Positions 15,828 through 24,500 of a DNA stretch of 64,000 nt are shown piece after piece (the stretch's first letter is position 1; every line of letters begins with the position of its first letter). Location of the stretch: NCBI RefSeq assembly GCF_000353285.1, contig NZ_KB731324.1, positions 2,746,577 to 2,810,576 on the forward strand. Reading direction: 5' to 3'. The position numbers and the translations under genes were made by a program. The stretch is from Leptolyngbya boryana PCC 6306 (GTDB taxonomy: Bacteria > Cyanobacteriota > Cyanobacteriia > Leptolyngbyales > Leptolyngbyaceae). The notes beneath the pieces are model-generated. The model did not search any database, had not been told where the DNA came from, and saw only the letters and a list, made by a program, of their open reading frames with translations.

Positions 15828-17381
15828 ATGAGTCGTTTCAGTAATAATGGTAAAAATTATCTCTATTACGGAGATAATCTTGATAATTTGCGACGTTTCG
15901 TTCCCGATGAATCAGTAGATTTGTGTTACATCGATCCGCCGTTCAACTCCAAGCGGAATTACAACCAAATTTATAACCGTATTGGAAAAGAAGACATTGC
16001 CCAAGCTCAAGCATTCATTGATACTTGGATGTGGGACGACCTAGCAAGAAAGGGCTTCTCTGACATTGTTCAAAACTCGAATGGGTTATTCACAAACCAA
16101 GCAACTAATTTGATCATTGGGCTAGAAAAAGTGTTAGGGCAGGACAGTTTGTTAGCCTATTTGGTAAGCATGACACTCCGAGTTGCTGAAATTCATCGTG
16201 TTCTGAAGCCTACTGGAAACTTCTATTTCCATTGCGATCCAACCTCTAGCCATTACTTGAAGCTGATTTTGGATTCGATCTTTTGCTCCCAAAGTGGCGA
16301 CTTTAAGAACGAGATTATCTGGAACTATTCGGGTTGGAATAGTAAATTAAAAGATTCGTTTAGCAAGCGTCATGACGTAATTTTCTTTTACTCTAAAGGT
16401 AAAACGCAGACTTTTAATTCCTACTCATTACCTTACGAATCAAAAGAGCAATACGTTAGTCGAAGAAAGCAAAAAATTTTCAGAGATGAAACCGGAAGAG
16501 AATATGTGCTTTCTGATCGTGGGGGCGGTCAACGAATCAAGCGTTATCTGGATGAAGCGATGGCTTATGGTCAGCCAATCGATGATGTTTGGAAAATTGA
16601 TAAGCTCAATAATTCATCAAAAGAAAGACTCGGCTATCCAACCCAGAAGCCGGAAGCCTTGTTAGAACGCATTATCAAAGCCAGCACCAACGAAGGGGAT
16701 ATCGTTTTGGACGCATATTGCGGATGCGGAACAAGCGTTGCAGTTGCCCAAAAACTGAATCGTCGCTGGATTGGTATTGATATCACCTATCAAGCAATTA
16801 GTGTCATCCTGAAACGTCTCGAAGACACGCACGGTAGCCAAGTTTTAGACGATGTGATTCTAGATGGCATCCCGCGAGACATCAATTCAGCCGAGGCACT
16901 AGCAAATCGAAAAGACGATCGCACCCGCAAAGAATTCGAGAAATGGGCAGTTCTTACCTATTCCAAGAACCGCGCCGCAATCAACCAGAAGAAGGGAGCC
17001 GATCAAGGTGTGGATGGTCGCGCATTCTTTCCAATCACCGATAAAGAGTTCGGCAGCATTATTTTCCAGGTCAAATCAGGCAAAGTTGATGCGCGAGATA
17101 TTCGCGACTTGGTAGGCACAATGAGCCGTGAGAAGGCAGATTTGGGCGTTTTCATCACGCTCAAATCACCCACGCAACCGATGATCAAGGAGGCGAAATC
17201 TGCCGGACTCTACCATTACCAATTCTTCGATCGCGATATTCCGAAAATTCAAATTGTCACTGTCGAAGAGATCATTAATGGGGACGCTAAATTTAATGTC
17301 CCGCTCGTTGCAGGCGTGCTGAAATCTGCGCCGCGTAGCAATGATGACGGTGGGGAACAGTTAGAACTCGTTGCAGGGTAG
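15828..17381 (+). CDS. DNA methyltransferase fused to Mrr-like nuclease
   Basis: A 517-residue fusion. The N-terminal 340 residues are a beta-class amino-methyltransferase: catalytic motif IV is YIDPPFNS near residue 36 and the SAM motif DAYCGCGTS comes later, near 297, the permuted order of type III and many type II adenine/cytosine-N4 enzymes. Residues about 360-495 look like an Mrr-type PD-(D/E)xK nuclease: GADQGVDGR followed by IIFQVKSGK, then the conserved helix DARDIRDLVGTMSREKADLG. One chain could therefore both modify and cut DNA, as in type IIG/IIC-like enzymes; substrate site unknown. It has no separate specificity subunit nearby and no evident Shine-Dalgarno site. Confidence 0.8.
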   Translation: MSRFSNNGKNYLYYGDNLDNLRRFVPDESVDLCYIDPPFNSKRNYNQIYNRIGKEDIAQAQAFIDTWMWDDLARKGFSDIVQNSNGLFTNQATNLIIGLEKVLGQDSLLAYLVSMTLRVAEIHRVLKPTGNFYFHCDPTSSHYLKLILDSIFCSQSGDFKNEIIWNYSGWNSKLKDSFSKRHDVIFFYSKGKTQTFNSYSLPYESKEQYVSRRKQKIFRDETGREYVLSDRGGGQRIKRYLDEAMAYGQPIDDVWKIDKLNNSSKERLGYPTQKPEALLERIIKASTNEGDIVLDAYCGCGTSVAVAQKLNRRWIGIDITYQAISVILKRLEDTHGSQVLDDVILDGIPRDINSAEALANRKDDRTRKEFEKWAVLTYSKNRAAINQKKGADQGVDGRAFFPITDKEFGSIIFQVKSGKVDARDIRDLVGTMSREKADLGVFITLKSPTQPMIKEAKSAGLYHYQFFDRDIPKIQIVTVEEIINGDAKFNVPLVAGVLKSAPRSNDDGGEQLELVAG

Positions 17382-17421
17382 TGAGTTCTAACTGCTAACA
17401 AGGCAAGGGAAAGAAGTTGAT

Positions 17422-17443
17422 CGATCTGGGAATCCCCAGATCG
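17422..17443. terminator. 9-bp perfect hairpin between convergent genes
   Basis: CGATCTGGG (17422..17430) pairs with CCCAGATCG (17435..17443) with a 4-nt loop. It lies between the convergent methyltransferase and winged-helix genes. There is no strong T-run on either side. Confidence 0.45.
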
Positions 17444-17454
17444 GCATTTCTAGA

Positions 17455-17748
17455 TTATGGTTCTTGGTTTGACGCGGTTCGCATGGCAACCAACTTCATC
17501 AACTCATTGAAGTAGTCGTTATTGGCAGTTGATTCAAACCGTTGGCGGTTCAGAATAAAGAGCGGAGCAGGACGAAGATCAATGCGATCTAGAACTTTGA
17601 TCGAGTCCAGTAATCTGATAAAACGCAAGACGGTATTGGGTGAGGTAGCAGCCTTCTCTGCAATATCTGAAGTCGTAAACCACTGACTATTCTGAATCGC
17701 TACAAATACGCGACAATGTGCTTCACTCGGGTGTTTGAAAGACTTCAT
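17455..17748 (-). CDS. winged helix-turn-helix protein
   Basis: A 97-residue protein with a MarR/ArsR-like winged helix: the recognition segment is TTSDIAEKAATSPNTVLRFI, followed by a wing (LDRIDLRPAPLFILN). Its start overlaps the stop of the RHH protein gene upstream (ATGA), so the two form an operon. A regulatory or antitoxin-like role is possible; targets unknown. It converges on the methyltransferase-nuclease gene. Confidence 0.6.
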   Translation of the reverse strand: MKSFKHPSEAHCRVFVAIQNSQWFTTSDIAEKAATSPNTVLRFIRLLDSIKVLDRIDLRPAPLFILNRQRFESTANNDYFNELMKLVAMRTASNQEP

Positions 17749-18167
17749 AATACCCCCTTAACTTGCTGCCAAACGCTCAGAGCGCCCTCGCACCATCCTT
17801 CCAAATAGGCTGGAAGATCAGGATTTTCAAGGTACTGAACCCGACGAGAGTTCAACCACTCTCGAAGATCTTCAGTTAAGCCGTCAGATTCCAGCTGCCT
17901 AAATTCGTCATAGGACAGTTCAGCTGCGTCTTCCTGACCATCCACAACGCCATCTTGCTTCCAACTGCCCTCAGATTCCTGCTTTTCAATGCGTAAACGC
18001 TCTACCAACTTATCCATGATTGGTGCTTCCTTTAATTTAATTTCTTCAATCGTTACTGCCGTTTCGATCGCTTGCTGGCAAACTTGCGAGACGTTGATGT
18101 TGGACTTGACTGCCTGGAGTCGCTGGTACAGACGATCTGAGACAGTGATCGTAAGCCTTTCGCTCAT
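17745..18167 (-). CDS. RHH-domain protein, antitoxin-like
   Basis: The ATG at 18167 (MSERLTITVSDRLYQRLQAV) is chosen with GAGG about 13 nt upstream; a TTG start would add seven residues. The N-terminal 45 residues are a ribbon-helix-helix domain. The remaining 95 are acidic (EGSWKQDGVVDGQEDAAELS, then a Trp-containing helix), a layout like antitoxins whose C-terminal tail binds a partner. The overlapping winged-helix protein is the obvious partner candidate. Confidence 0.55.
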   Translation of the reverse strand: MSERLTITVSDRLYQRLQAVKSNINVSQVCQQAIETAVTIEEIKLKEAPIMDKLVERLRIEKQESEGSWKQDGVVDGQEDAAELSYDEFRQLESDGLTEDLREWLNSRRVQYLENPDLPAYLEGWCEGALSVWQQVKGVL

Positions 18168-18490
18168 TACAATACTTACCTCACTCAACTAATATGTATT
18201 CATCATATCAGTAAATATATATTCTGTGTGTACTTATTTTATTTTTTGAGATCGCGGCTTCTTTACCCTCCATTTCTCAAATCACAAAATGAGCTAATAA
18301 CGATCTTCCTTCTTGCAGACCGGGATCGCTCTGATTCGTCAAAACTCTAACCCATGTGAATCTTTTGCTTTTTTTAATCTGTTTCATCAGTACTTCATCA
18401 ATATTCCTGAGTAGCTTAAGATTTACATAAACTACGTATCTATACTGAATGCGGTAATTATTATTTTCAGCAAGTTCCTTTTTACAAATC
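18168..18490. other. AT-rich intergenic region
   Basis: No gene is supported. The part nearest the RHH gene (18185..18240) is very AT-rich with ATATG/CATAT dyads that could be its operator. The remainder is the promoter region of the secreted protein starting at 18491. Confidence 0.35.
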
Positions 18491-19171
18491 ATGCTGAAAT
18501 CATTTATCTTCGGAAGTTCGATCGCTGCTCTATCAACTCTTTTTCTTCCTGCGATCGCTACTGATTGGCGGACAACGGGTGTATCGACTCGAACAAGAGA
18601 AACTGTTGCGATCGATATGGATTCAATAGATCGATCCAACGGTAAATATGATGTGCGGTTTCGATATTTGATTGGCAAAGATTTGGTACAAGCATCGGTG
18701 AATTGCGATTCTTCCCTAGTGACTCCGGATCAAGGGAAGCCATTCGTTCCAGACATGACAGGGGCAACGCGAGAAATGATTAAGCTAGCTTGTGGGGAAC
18801 GTCGTGAGCTAGTGAACCGATATCAAGGCTACGGACAAACTGGCTATCAGTCTGTACCCACAGATCCCGGCTTTAGTTTTCGAGGTTTCTGGGTATCAAG
18901 TGAAGCGATCGACAGTACGAATGAGCTTCTTAGTACTTTTCGTAACCCTCTTGCTTACAGGTTTAAGTCGTCCCAAATTGCGGATGCCGTCGCTATGTAC
19001 TGCCAAGCCCGCGATCGTGGATTGAGCGATCGAGAAATCGTAAACATATCAACAATGTCAGTCATAGAAATGACCGATGCAGATGACGACATTAAAGGTA
19101 GACTGCTCCAATATTGGGTTGCAACTCGAACAATTGCTAAGCGTCATGTCTGTCCACAATTTAGCAATTAG
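18491..19171 (+). CDS. secreted hypothetical protein, 226 aa
   Basis: A signal peptide (MLKSFIFGSSIAALSTLFLP, cleavage near AIA-TDW) precedes a beta-rich surface-adhesin-like segment (TVAIDMDSIDRSNGKYDVRF) often seen in cyanobacterial periplasmic proteins. Four Cys in the mature part may form disulfides. Function unknown. It stands alone between the RHH operon and a long non-coding tract. Confidence 0.6.
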   Translation: MLKSFIFGSSIAALSTLFLPAIATDWRTTGVSTRTRETVAIDMDSIDRSNGKYDVRFRYLIGKDLVQASVNCDSSLVTPDQGKPFVPDMTGATREMIKLACGERRELVNRYQGYGQTGYQSVPTDPGFSFRGFWVSSEAIDSTNELLSTFRNPLAYRFKSSQIADAVAMYCQARDRGLSDREIVNISTMSVIEMTDADDDIKGRLLQYWVATRTIAKRHVCPQFSN

Positions 19172-19487
19172 CTGGAATTGAATTCTGCAAGCGTCCTCGC
19201 TTAAACGAAAAGATATCGAAAAAATGAGACACGAAAAGCGATCGCCCGCTGAATAAATTTAGTCCAAAGCAGCCCATTGCTTCAGTCTTATCTCAGTCTC
19301 AATCCGAAAGCCCTTTCTAATCGGCAGTTTCAAAGCGTAGATTTTTCGGGAATTCTGCTCAGTAAGCAGAAGTTCAAAGCGCATGAATCGGTGAAACTAT
19401 TGCCGGATAAAGATTTGGCTGATTTTGCGTTGATTTCACGGGCGATCGCTTAGTCCAGTGAATGAGACGGGTGAGACTACGAAAGGT
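19172..19487. other. intergenic region, no gene seen
   Basis: No supported frame. The sequence around 19330..19450 reads like a short degraded pentapeptide-type coding fragment (plus strand, GCAGTTTCAAAGCGTAGATT), but it is too short and interrupted to call. Confidence 0.25.
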
Positions 19488-19664
19488 TCAGTCACGATCG
19501 CCCTCCGATTTGGTGTCTAAATCATCGTTGCGGATCTCAGGTTGTGATTCCTGCTCCTGTTTCAGTTGTTCTTCGTGTATAGTAACCAGCTTCCTAAGTA
19601 TCCTCGAAGTCTCAGGGGAAAGTTTGAACTTTTTGCCGTCCGCGTTAGGCACGTCTTCAGCCAC
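19488..19664 (-). CDS. 58-aa paralogue of the protein at 5157..5336
   Basis: A GTG start has a strong GGAGGG site 7 nt upstream. The product contains KKFKLSPETSRILRKLVTIH followed by EEQLKQEQESQ, matching the 59-aa protein at 5157..5336 at KLSPE-S-I-LV-IHEE-KQ-Q-SQ. Conservation of this core with different flanks supports both as genes. Function unknown. It is isolated here, next to non-coding repeat-rich DNA. Confidence 0.55.
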   Translation of the reverse strand: MAEDVPNADGKKFKLSPETSRILRKLVTIHEEQLKQEQESQPEIRNDDLDTKSEGDRD

Positions 19665-21081
19665 GATCGTCCCTCCGTTGTGAGTGGTAACTAACGATAA
19701 AGCTTGCGGGTAACGCTTTTCAACACAATGTTAAAGAGTCGAAGTCCAATCAACAGGAAAACGCTTTGATTCTATGGGAAAGCCCATACAAAGCCCATAG
19801 TTTAGTTCTTACCACGTCGGGTAAAAAGCGTGAGCCAAGGTTAAACACATTCCCGATAAGGGTTTGAGCGATTTAGCGCACCCCTCATGGCTCAAGGTAT
19901 TCTCGCAAATCAAAATGGACTTGGGGAGGACATTTAACACTAGAGCCGAGGGCGATCGCTCTGCCGAAGTGCTGACTTCCACTCTTAAAAACTGGGTGAA
20001 ACCCTTGCCGCGCAATGGCTTGATACTGCTGACTTTGTGATTCAGTCCCACCAAAAACGACCCTAAAACGACTGAAACCCTTGCTAGTCGCGTCTTTTAG
20101 TCCCATATTGGGCGATCGCTGTCTTTTGTGCCGCACCCCAAACCGTTACCACGTCAGGAGTTGAGTGGTTTTATCGCTCACAGTGCCGCAGTAATGTAGA
20201 CGGCGGATTTTATGACTTCATAACCTCAAACATGGTCACAGCAACCATTCCACATCTCGGTGGAGCAAAATCGTTACAGGAAATCTTGTAACGGGTATCG
20301 GGGGCTGTCCCTAACCCGCCAATGTCGAACTAATGCCACACACTCGAACACCCTGCAACCGTTTACTGATGGTGTTTCTGGGTGTTTTTTTATGTCTCGC
20401 CCGAACACTATTGAGCGTTTTTTGTCGAACCGTGAAATCCTTGCTGTGTAAGGATTGCGGCGATCCTTGTTTTATGCGGGTTGAGAGGCGGGAATCCTCG
20501 CCTTAAGTCTTGTCACGCGGCTCCATACCGGGATACTAACCCGATCCTTTAGGATGGGGACTTTGCAGTCGAAAAACTAACCGAAACTATTGATACGCAT
20601 AGGCTTAAGACTGGGGGGTGATGGTAGTTTAACCGCTCCTCAATCCTGCGGAATGCTTGAAGCGTGAGGGATTGAGCGTGGTAGTCTACGCGCTATTTCC
20701 AATTACAAGATTTCCTGTAATTGAGCCGTATCAATGGATTGAGCGATCGCTCTCCTGCTGTTGCACAAACCCACATGAAAACACCTAGAAGCCTTTCTAC
20801 GTAAAGGTTTGAGGGTGGTGCACTACCGCTGCACTAAACCGCTTAAAAATGGCTAAAGCCGTTATAGGGCGATGGGTTTAGGGTGCTGCACTAAATTCGA
20901 CGTACAAGATCAGAATGTCCCCGTGGAGGACATTTAGCCAGCGATCGCGCCGATGAGGAACAGACTTCCTTACCTTGTAAGGCTTTGAGGTATCTAAAAG
21001 CTTTTCCGACGAGGAACAATACCAGGCGATCGCAGAATTTCGGTTGCTAAAATTAATTTAGTTGAATGCGAAAATCAGAAA
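19665..21081. other. 1.4-kb non-coding tract rich in short hairpins and repeats
   Basis: No frame has convincing coding character. At least six degenerate copies of a motif like GAAACCCTTGC-N-GTAAGG-TTGAG occur (about 19998, 20072, 20432, 20650, 20788, 20963), several forming CCTT/AAGG stem-loops. GGAGGACATTTA recurs at 19924 and 20925, TTACCACGTC at 19809 and 20146, and GCTGCACTAAA at 20828 and 20885. A T-rich hairpin (ACACCC/GGGTGT then TTTTTTT) lies at 20349..20390. It may be a degraded structural-RNA or repeat cluster. Confidence 0.4.
20274..20720. repeat. 18-bp exact inverted repeat pair
   Basis: TTACAGGAAATCTTGTAA at 20274..20291 is the exact reverse complement of 20703..20720. Each half is itself an imperfect palindrome (TTACA/TGTAA). 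They bracket 411 bp of the non-coding tract and could be recombination or protein-binding sites. Confidence 0.55.
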
Positions 21082-21579
21082 ATGACTCCAGCCGATGTTA
21101 CTGCTCAAAAATTAATCGAATTAGGGTTAACTCCGATCGAGCAACACTTCAGATCTCGAGATGAGCAGGTGTATTTTTCGAGAGCCGCAATTGATAGATT
21201 GTCACTCCTGGATGACGAAAACTACTCCGCGCGTTCCGTCTTAGGCGATGGGTATCCAGACTTGAACAAGTTGCCCGCGATTTACCCGCGCCCATTCTGT
21301 CATGGGCTGGGGGATGCAAAAGATCCGACTCTTGAAGATATGAATTCATGGATGCAAGCATCTATAATCGTCAACCTACTCATGGGGCTTCAACCTCTAG
21401 AAGTTCCTCCTAAACAAGAAGTCTTAGATGCGATCGAACAGTTTGTAATTGCGTCGCTCGATACTGATGCAAATAAATTGCGTGAAATGATTGATCGAGC
21501 GCGATATGATGACAACCTTTTAATCCAAGTCGTATCAGCAGTCAACGCTCGGTTGGAGTCGGGGGAGAGTCTATCCTAG
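21082..21579 (+). CDS. hypothetical protein, 165 aa
   Basis: A soluble protein starting MTPADVTAQKLIELGLTPIE. Codon use looks normal and the frame is clean, but no family is recognised. It converges on the giant tape-measure gene with a 4-nt overlap of stop regions. Confidence 0.5.
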   Translation: MTPADVTAQKLIELGLTPIEQHFRSRDEQVYFSRAAIDRLSLLDDENYSARSVLGDGYPDLNKLPAIYPRPFCHGLGDAKDPTLEDMNSWMQASIIVNLLMGLQPLEVPPKQEVLDAIEQFVIASLDTDANKLREMIDRARYDDNLLIQVVSAVNARLESGESLS

Positions 21580-24500
21580 TACAACTGCCCGCCCGGTCTT
21601 TGCTGACGAGCGATTTCATTCTGCACAGCACCCCGAATCGACTCACCCAACTTCTGAGGATCGACGCTTGAATTGTCGCTGACAGAAACAGGGACAGTGA
21701 TCGAGATTTGCTGCCCAGAGCTGAATTTAGCAGCCGCGCCCATCCCGATCGACCCGCTACTCCCATTACGGAAGTTCGGAACTCGACCTTTAACAATTTT
21801 GTCGAAGCCCAGAGCAAAAAACATCTGCGTTTCCATCCCGTTTAGGATGTACTCGTCTTTGTTGATAACTCCAACAAATGCGCCGTTGCCTTCACGTCTA
21901 ACCGCCTGGGCGATCGGGTTTTTACCATCTTTGAATAATTCACCGTTTATAAACGGACGATTATCTGACGCAAATCCGCCCTTAGCAAAGTTGGGGACTA
22001 GATTCAGGACAGGAGTTGCGATATCTGGCATTGCAGCCCCGCCGCCCCCACCAAATAATCCGCCTGCGATGCCTAAAACTGAATTCAGGATGCCAAGGAA
22101 CCCACCGCCGCCCTTCTTGCCGCCGCCGCCGAACAATCCGACGATTCCTTGAATCACACCGGGTAATCCTTGATTCAGTCCACTCAGTAGATTGTCACTC
22201 GTTTTGGTTCCCGCGCTGGCGATCATGTCGCTTGCAACTTTAAAGTTTTCAGCGATCGCGAAACTCGAATTTTCAGCAGTCGTGAACAAGTCCTGTGAAT
22301 CCTTGCCGATCGAGCTAATCGCCTGAGAACTGAGAATCTTAGTGAATCGCATATCATCATTAGATGAAACGTTGCCGCTCCATCCAGAAACCTTGGCATT
22401 CCCAAAGCCGTATGAGTCTGCATTCAGGAAATCAATCGGTGAGTTGAACCCTTCCAGATTTGTTAGAGAGAACTTCCGATCGATAACATCGGCTAGATTG
22501 CTTTGTTCCATGCCGATTTGGGATTGAGCGATCGCTTCTGCAAATCGATTCCCCGCATCAATAATGATCTGCCCCGCTTGTTCAGTGAGTCCTTTGAAGT
22601 TTGTGCCTGCGTCGGTGGCAGCGATCGCTAGCTCTCTCCCCTGCTGATCGTATGTCTTAGTGGGTGAGATAGGCTCAAACATACCCTTGGCATCTTGCTC
22701 ATTTGCCTTGCGACTCTTCCCGGTGATCAATCCGATTAATTCGTCTGTCAGGTATTTGCTTGCAAGGTTTGCAAGATTTCCAGCGATCGATTGAATCATT
22801 TTAGTAAATGCAGAGCCGATCGAATCTGTACCCGAAAGAATGCCACTAAAGAAGCCCTCGAACGCGCCTCTGTTCTGGCTAATGACCTCATTTAATACGC
22901 TGTACTGGCGTTTGATGTTGTCAATTTTTACGCTGAGAGTGCGATCGACATTGGATTGAGCAATTTTGCGCTCATCCGGTAACATCGGCGTTTCATTCAA
23001 TCGCTTCATTTCAGAGGCATACTGCATTCTCGCTTCTACTAGGGATCTTTCTCGCTGAATGTCTTTAGCGAATGTGTCTAGTCCTAGGATTTGGAGCGAT
23101 TGAATCTGAGCTTCTGCAAGATTGCTGAATGAATTGAAGACTTCTTGACGGGATGAAGCCTCTAACTCTTCTCTCAGCTTTCTAGCCTCGTAAGTGATTT
23201 TCTCAAGACGTAGAGCAGCTAACTCTTTCACGTTAGCAATGAGCTTTTCAACCTGCTCTCGGCTCAATTTGTTTTGTCGCCCGAATTCTTCCTGTTCAAG
23301 AATTGCAGGCTGAATTGATGACTCAACTTCAAATCTTTGAGCTTCTGAGTTAATGTCGATCGCTTTCATCGGATCTCGCATCCGTTCAGCAGCTTCAGCC
23401 GTCAATCTGAAACGTTCCAATGTCTGATCGTCAAATTGCTTCTGGATGACTTGAGTACGTTTAGCGATTTCATACTCTGCCTTTTGCCGCAGATCCAAAA
23501 CGATGTCTTTGCGGTTTTGTTCAGCTTGAGCGATCGCTTTCTCATCAAACTGCACTGCCTCATTGATTTTCTTCCTAGCTTCTGCAATCTGATCGGATTC
23601 GATCTTGAACTGTTCAGACGTGATCCCCTTTAGAGAGTGAAGTTCTTTCAGTGCCGATTCTGCTTTATCTAATTTGTTTAGATCCGTTTGATACTGCCGT
23701 AATCGTTTTTGAGCTTCCTCGATCGTGTCTCTCGTATTGCGTTCAATATCCTCAATGTCTTGCTGGAGTTTCGATTCGACTGACGAGATACCCAAGCCGC
23801 GACGATTGTTCAGCGCGTTTTCATAAGCCTGACGAGATGCCGTAAACCTGTCTCTAGCCCCCTCAGTTGCACTTAGGAGAGCTTTGCTTCGATTTAGATC
23901 TGCCGTGGTTTGCAGGTTGTTATTCTTCGCGGTGGTTAGTTGCTCGATCGATGCGTTGTTCGCTCCGGTTGCATTACTGAGAGATCCTTGAATGCCGCTC
24001 AAATCGACAGGAGACATTCCGGCGATCGCTCCTCCTCTTCCTTGCCGCAATTGGGCAAAAATTTCATCGCCATACTTGAACCGCGATTTTTCTTCGCCCG
24101 CCCCCCATCGTGTAAATCCTTCGATCGCCTTTTTAACTTGTTCTGGTGTTGCGTTGGGATTTTTTAGCGTTGCAACATGATGCGGAGAATCTTGATTCGC
24201 TTCCTGAACGGCGTATTTCACTTGTCCAGCAAAGTCAGAAGGTAAGCCGCGATCTCGCACCCCTTTCTCCCACTGCATAATCCCGCGATGGGTTCCTCTG
24301 TCTGCCTTTTCCCATCCAGAACCGCCAGACTCCTGCATAAATGAGCCTGTCAAGTATGCCGCCGCGAGTGGCGTTAAGCCTTGCTGCTGAAGAATCGAAA
24401 CTGATGTGTTGATCCGATTTGCATCAAATCCACCGACAGCACTGATCGGCGATCGCCCGGTTGCTTGCGGTCTTGACTGAGCGACTGAACTGAACGATCT

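Noticed and set aside
18277-18678. 133-aa minus-strand ORF
   Set aside because: It overlaps the secreted-protein gene at 18491 antisense and shows no protein-like features.
20300-20900. Integron attC sites
   Set aside because: No pair of conserved RYYYAAC/GTTRRRY ends with a fitting stem was found, and no integron integrase is present.
19998-20988. CRISPR array
   Set aside because: The repeated motif is degenerate, irregularly spaced and without cas genes; spacers of uniform length are absent.
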